This document shows, one piece after another, positions 62,846 to 64,000 of a stretch of DNA of 64,000 nt. This DNA is from Bifidobacterium mellis (GTDB taxonomy: Bacteria; Actinomycetota; Actinomycetes; Actinomycetales; Bifidobacteriaceae): positions 1,097,538 to 1,161,537 of the forward strand of contig NZ_KQ033885.1 of NCBI RefSeq assembly GCF_000967265.1, in the 5' to 3' direction. The notes under the pieces were generated by a model. The model did not search any database. It was given only the letters and a program-made list of their open reading frames with translations, and was not told the DNA's origin. Position 1 is the stretch's first letter, and the number at the start of each line of letters is the position of its first letter. The position numbers and the translations under genes were made by a program.

Positions 62846-64000
62846 TACTGCAGCACCCCCAATGAGATAGGAACACGCCTGAGCCTCCAGGTGATCAATT
62901 GAGCGAGCATGGCAACCAAAAGAAAATCGAACAGCGACGCGACAAGTAAGGCCAGCCAGTCCATCCTGATCATTCCCCACAAGCCATAGGTCATTAAGAA
63001 TGCATCCTTCCTTCGCCAGTAGCTATGCCGCGAATAAGCTGCCATAGCGAAAACGGCAAGCAATGCAATTAAGGAAAGGCCCGCATAATATGCGTAGAAA
63101 AGCCGACGAAGCCTGCCATAGCTCAGCCCCACCATGAGGTTGATCGTGAAATCACGCATCATTACCCGCACACTGATCAGTGCACTCCAGACAGACAGCA
63201 AAACGATGAGAATAAGCAGTAGGCCTGAAGCCACGGTCAGAAAACGCAAAGAAGAGAACAAATATTCGTTGTAATAGTCAATGTTGTCCTGATAACTGTA
63301 AAGGTTGAACTTGGCCCCAATCGTCTTGTCGATGTAATCGCCCAATTCGGACACGTCCGCACGATCGGTATCAGATAGAACGAGATCGTTGAGTGCGTTG
63401 ATATTAAAACTGACATCAGCCTGTTTGATGAAAGCCGTGGTGACGGGCACAACTACTGAAAAATTGTAGTACTTCTTCGAATTAAGCGCGTAGAAGTTTG
63501 AACGCACCGAATTCTCGGCGATGACACCGACGACCTTCACCCTTACTTCTCGCAGCAGGGCAGGGTCATGCATCTTGAATTGCGTGCCAAGCGGATAGTC
63601 GTCGGCCAGTCCCTCGCCCACCAACACGGGAATGGCATCGTTCCGCACCAGGCTGTAATCAAACGTCAACCCGCTTCCTTGAGCAATGGGAAACCCATCC
63701 AGGTCGTTATATCGCTGATTCATATAACTCACTGGAACCTTAACCCCGCAACCATTAGCCAGATTGGTCATCATTCCGTCCGTATAGAGCGCGTAGTGAT
63801 ATCGGCTGTCCAGACGATCGTAGACTTTCTGAATCGATGCTTTTGAGATGTCCTTGTTACCAAAATCTGAATTCGGATCCAGGTTCGCTACGAATGTTCC
63901 CTCCTTGTCAAAATGCGCCATTTGCTGGTATCCCTCACGCGTGGACAAAACACTATGAGCTGTCAGAAATGCCATGTAGTTGGCCATCAAGAACAAGACC
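62845..64000 (-). CDS. FtsX-like ABC permease (bacteriocin-associated type), 5' end outside the window
   Basis: The frame is open to the right edge, so the N-terminus is missing; the visible 385 residues begin in a first membrane segment (VLFLMANYMAFLTAH). A large extracytoplasmic domain follows (about 25-250). Membrane segments lie at about 258-280 (VASGLLLILIVLLSVW), 303-325 and 340-375, with the FtsX-type cytoplasmic loop VRVMMRDFTINLMVGLSYGR. The size and order match permeases that work with small export ATPases in bacteriocin or peptide systems, but no bacteriocin precursor is in view. It lies upstream of, and overlaps by one base, the ATPase gene. Confidence 0.82.
   Translation of the reverse strand, partial: VLFLMANYMAFLTAHSVLSTREGYQQMAHFDKEGTFVANLDPNSDFGNKDISKASIQKVYDRLDSRYHYALYTDGMMTNLANGCGVKVPVSYMNQRYNDLDGFPIAQGSGLTFDYSLVRNDAIPVLVGEGLADDYPLGTQFKMHDPALLREVRVKVVGVIAENSVRSNFYALNSKKYYNFSVVVPVTTAFIKQADVSFNINALNDLVLSDTDRADVSELGDYIDKTIGAKFNLYSYQDNIDYYNEYLFSSLRFLTVASGLLLILIVLLSVWSALISVRVMMRDFTINLMVGLSYGRLRRLFYAYYAGLSLIALLAVFAMAAYSRHSYWRRKDAFLMTYGLWGMIRMDWLALLVASLFDFLLVAMLAQLITWRLRRVPISLGVLQ

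Overview
The window looks like chromosomal DNA of a Bifidobacterium. The high G+C coding bias, the gene order ppx / DUF501 / divIC-like / eno / mfd / pth, the UPF0182 membrane protein and the yraN / yifB / dprA group all fit an actinobacterium of that genus. A succinate dehydrogenase/fumarate reductase pair is compatible with the insect-gut (B. asteroides-like) branch. The genus is an inference from protein families and gene order; the species is a guess.

Layout. 1-7417 is a minus-strand housekeeping run: Ppx/GppA phosphatase (cut by the left edge), DUF501, a DivIC/FtsB-like division protein, enolase, Mfd and peptidyl-tRNA hydrolase. 7458-12987 holds a GNAT acetyltransferase, a large UPF0182 protein, a GT4 glycosyltransferase and a flavodoxin-fold oxidoreductase. 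13091-16489 is a plus-strand unit: a promoter, an M-box (ykoK-type) riboswitch, and a two-gene NitT/TauT-like ABC transporter with no binding protein. 16536-17504 is a fluoride riboswitch followed by two crcB/fluC genes. 17538-23676 returns to the minus strand: BASS transporter, L,D-transpeptidase, alpha/beta hydrolase, YchF, ProC and a proline iminopeptidase.

23711-35113 is the most unusual part. Three tandem paralogues encode very large predicted wall-anchored proteins built from Listeria-Bacteroides repeats and RCC1-type beta-propeller blades. Each carries an uninterrupted G tract (11, 13 and 11 G) just after the signal peptide, and both alternative reading frames stop within about ten codons after it. 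Genes 1 and 3 are in frame (ON). The middle gene is out of frame, has no recognisable start codon and has an in-frame TGA near its 3' end. The genes share 5' and 3' flanking repeats. I read the locus as a phase-variable and recombination-prone surface antigen/adhesin cluster.

35426-37627 is a LacI-family regulator with its own palindromic operator, followed by a ribokinase. 37965-49321 is an envelope-stress type module: a fused double sensor kinase whose second half is degenerate, a LuxR-type response regulator, and two paralogous ABC transporters (ATPase plus about 900-residue FtsX-like permease). 49517-51999 holds a divergent pair, O-acetylhomoserine sulfhydrylase and pyridoxal/pyridoxine kinase, linked by PLP chemistry. 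52530-56767 is yraN / yifB / dprA with a convergent MGMT-family gene. 56846-60792 is sdhA / sdhB (no membrane anchors seen) and a methyltransferase, then a LOG-family protein at 60811-61578. The right end (62026-64000) is a lower-GC, probably acquired minus-strand cassette: a FtsX-like permease (cut by the edge), its ATPase and a tiny membrane peptide that seems to need a frameshift to reach full length.

No tRNA, rRNA, CRISPR array, intact insertion sequence or prophage was recognised.
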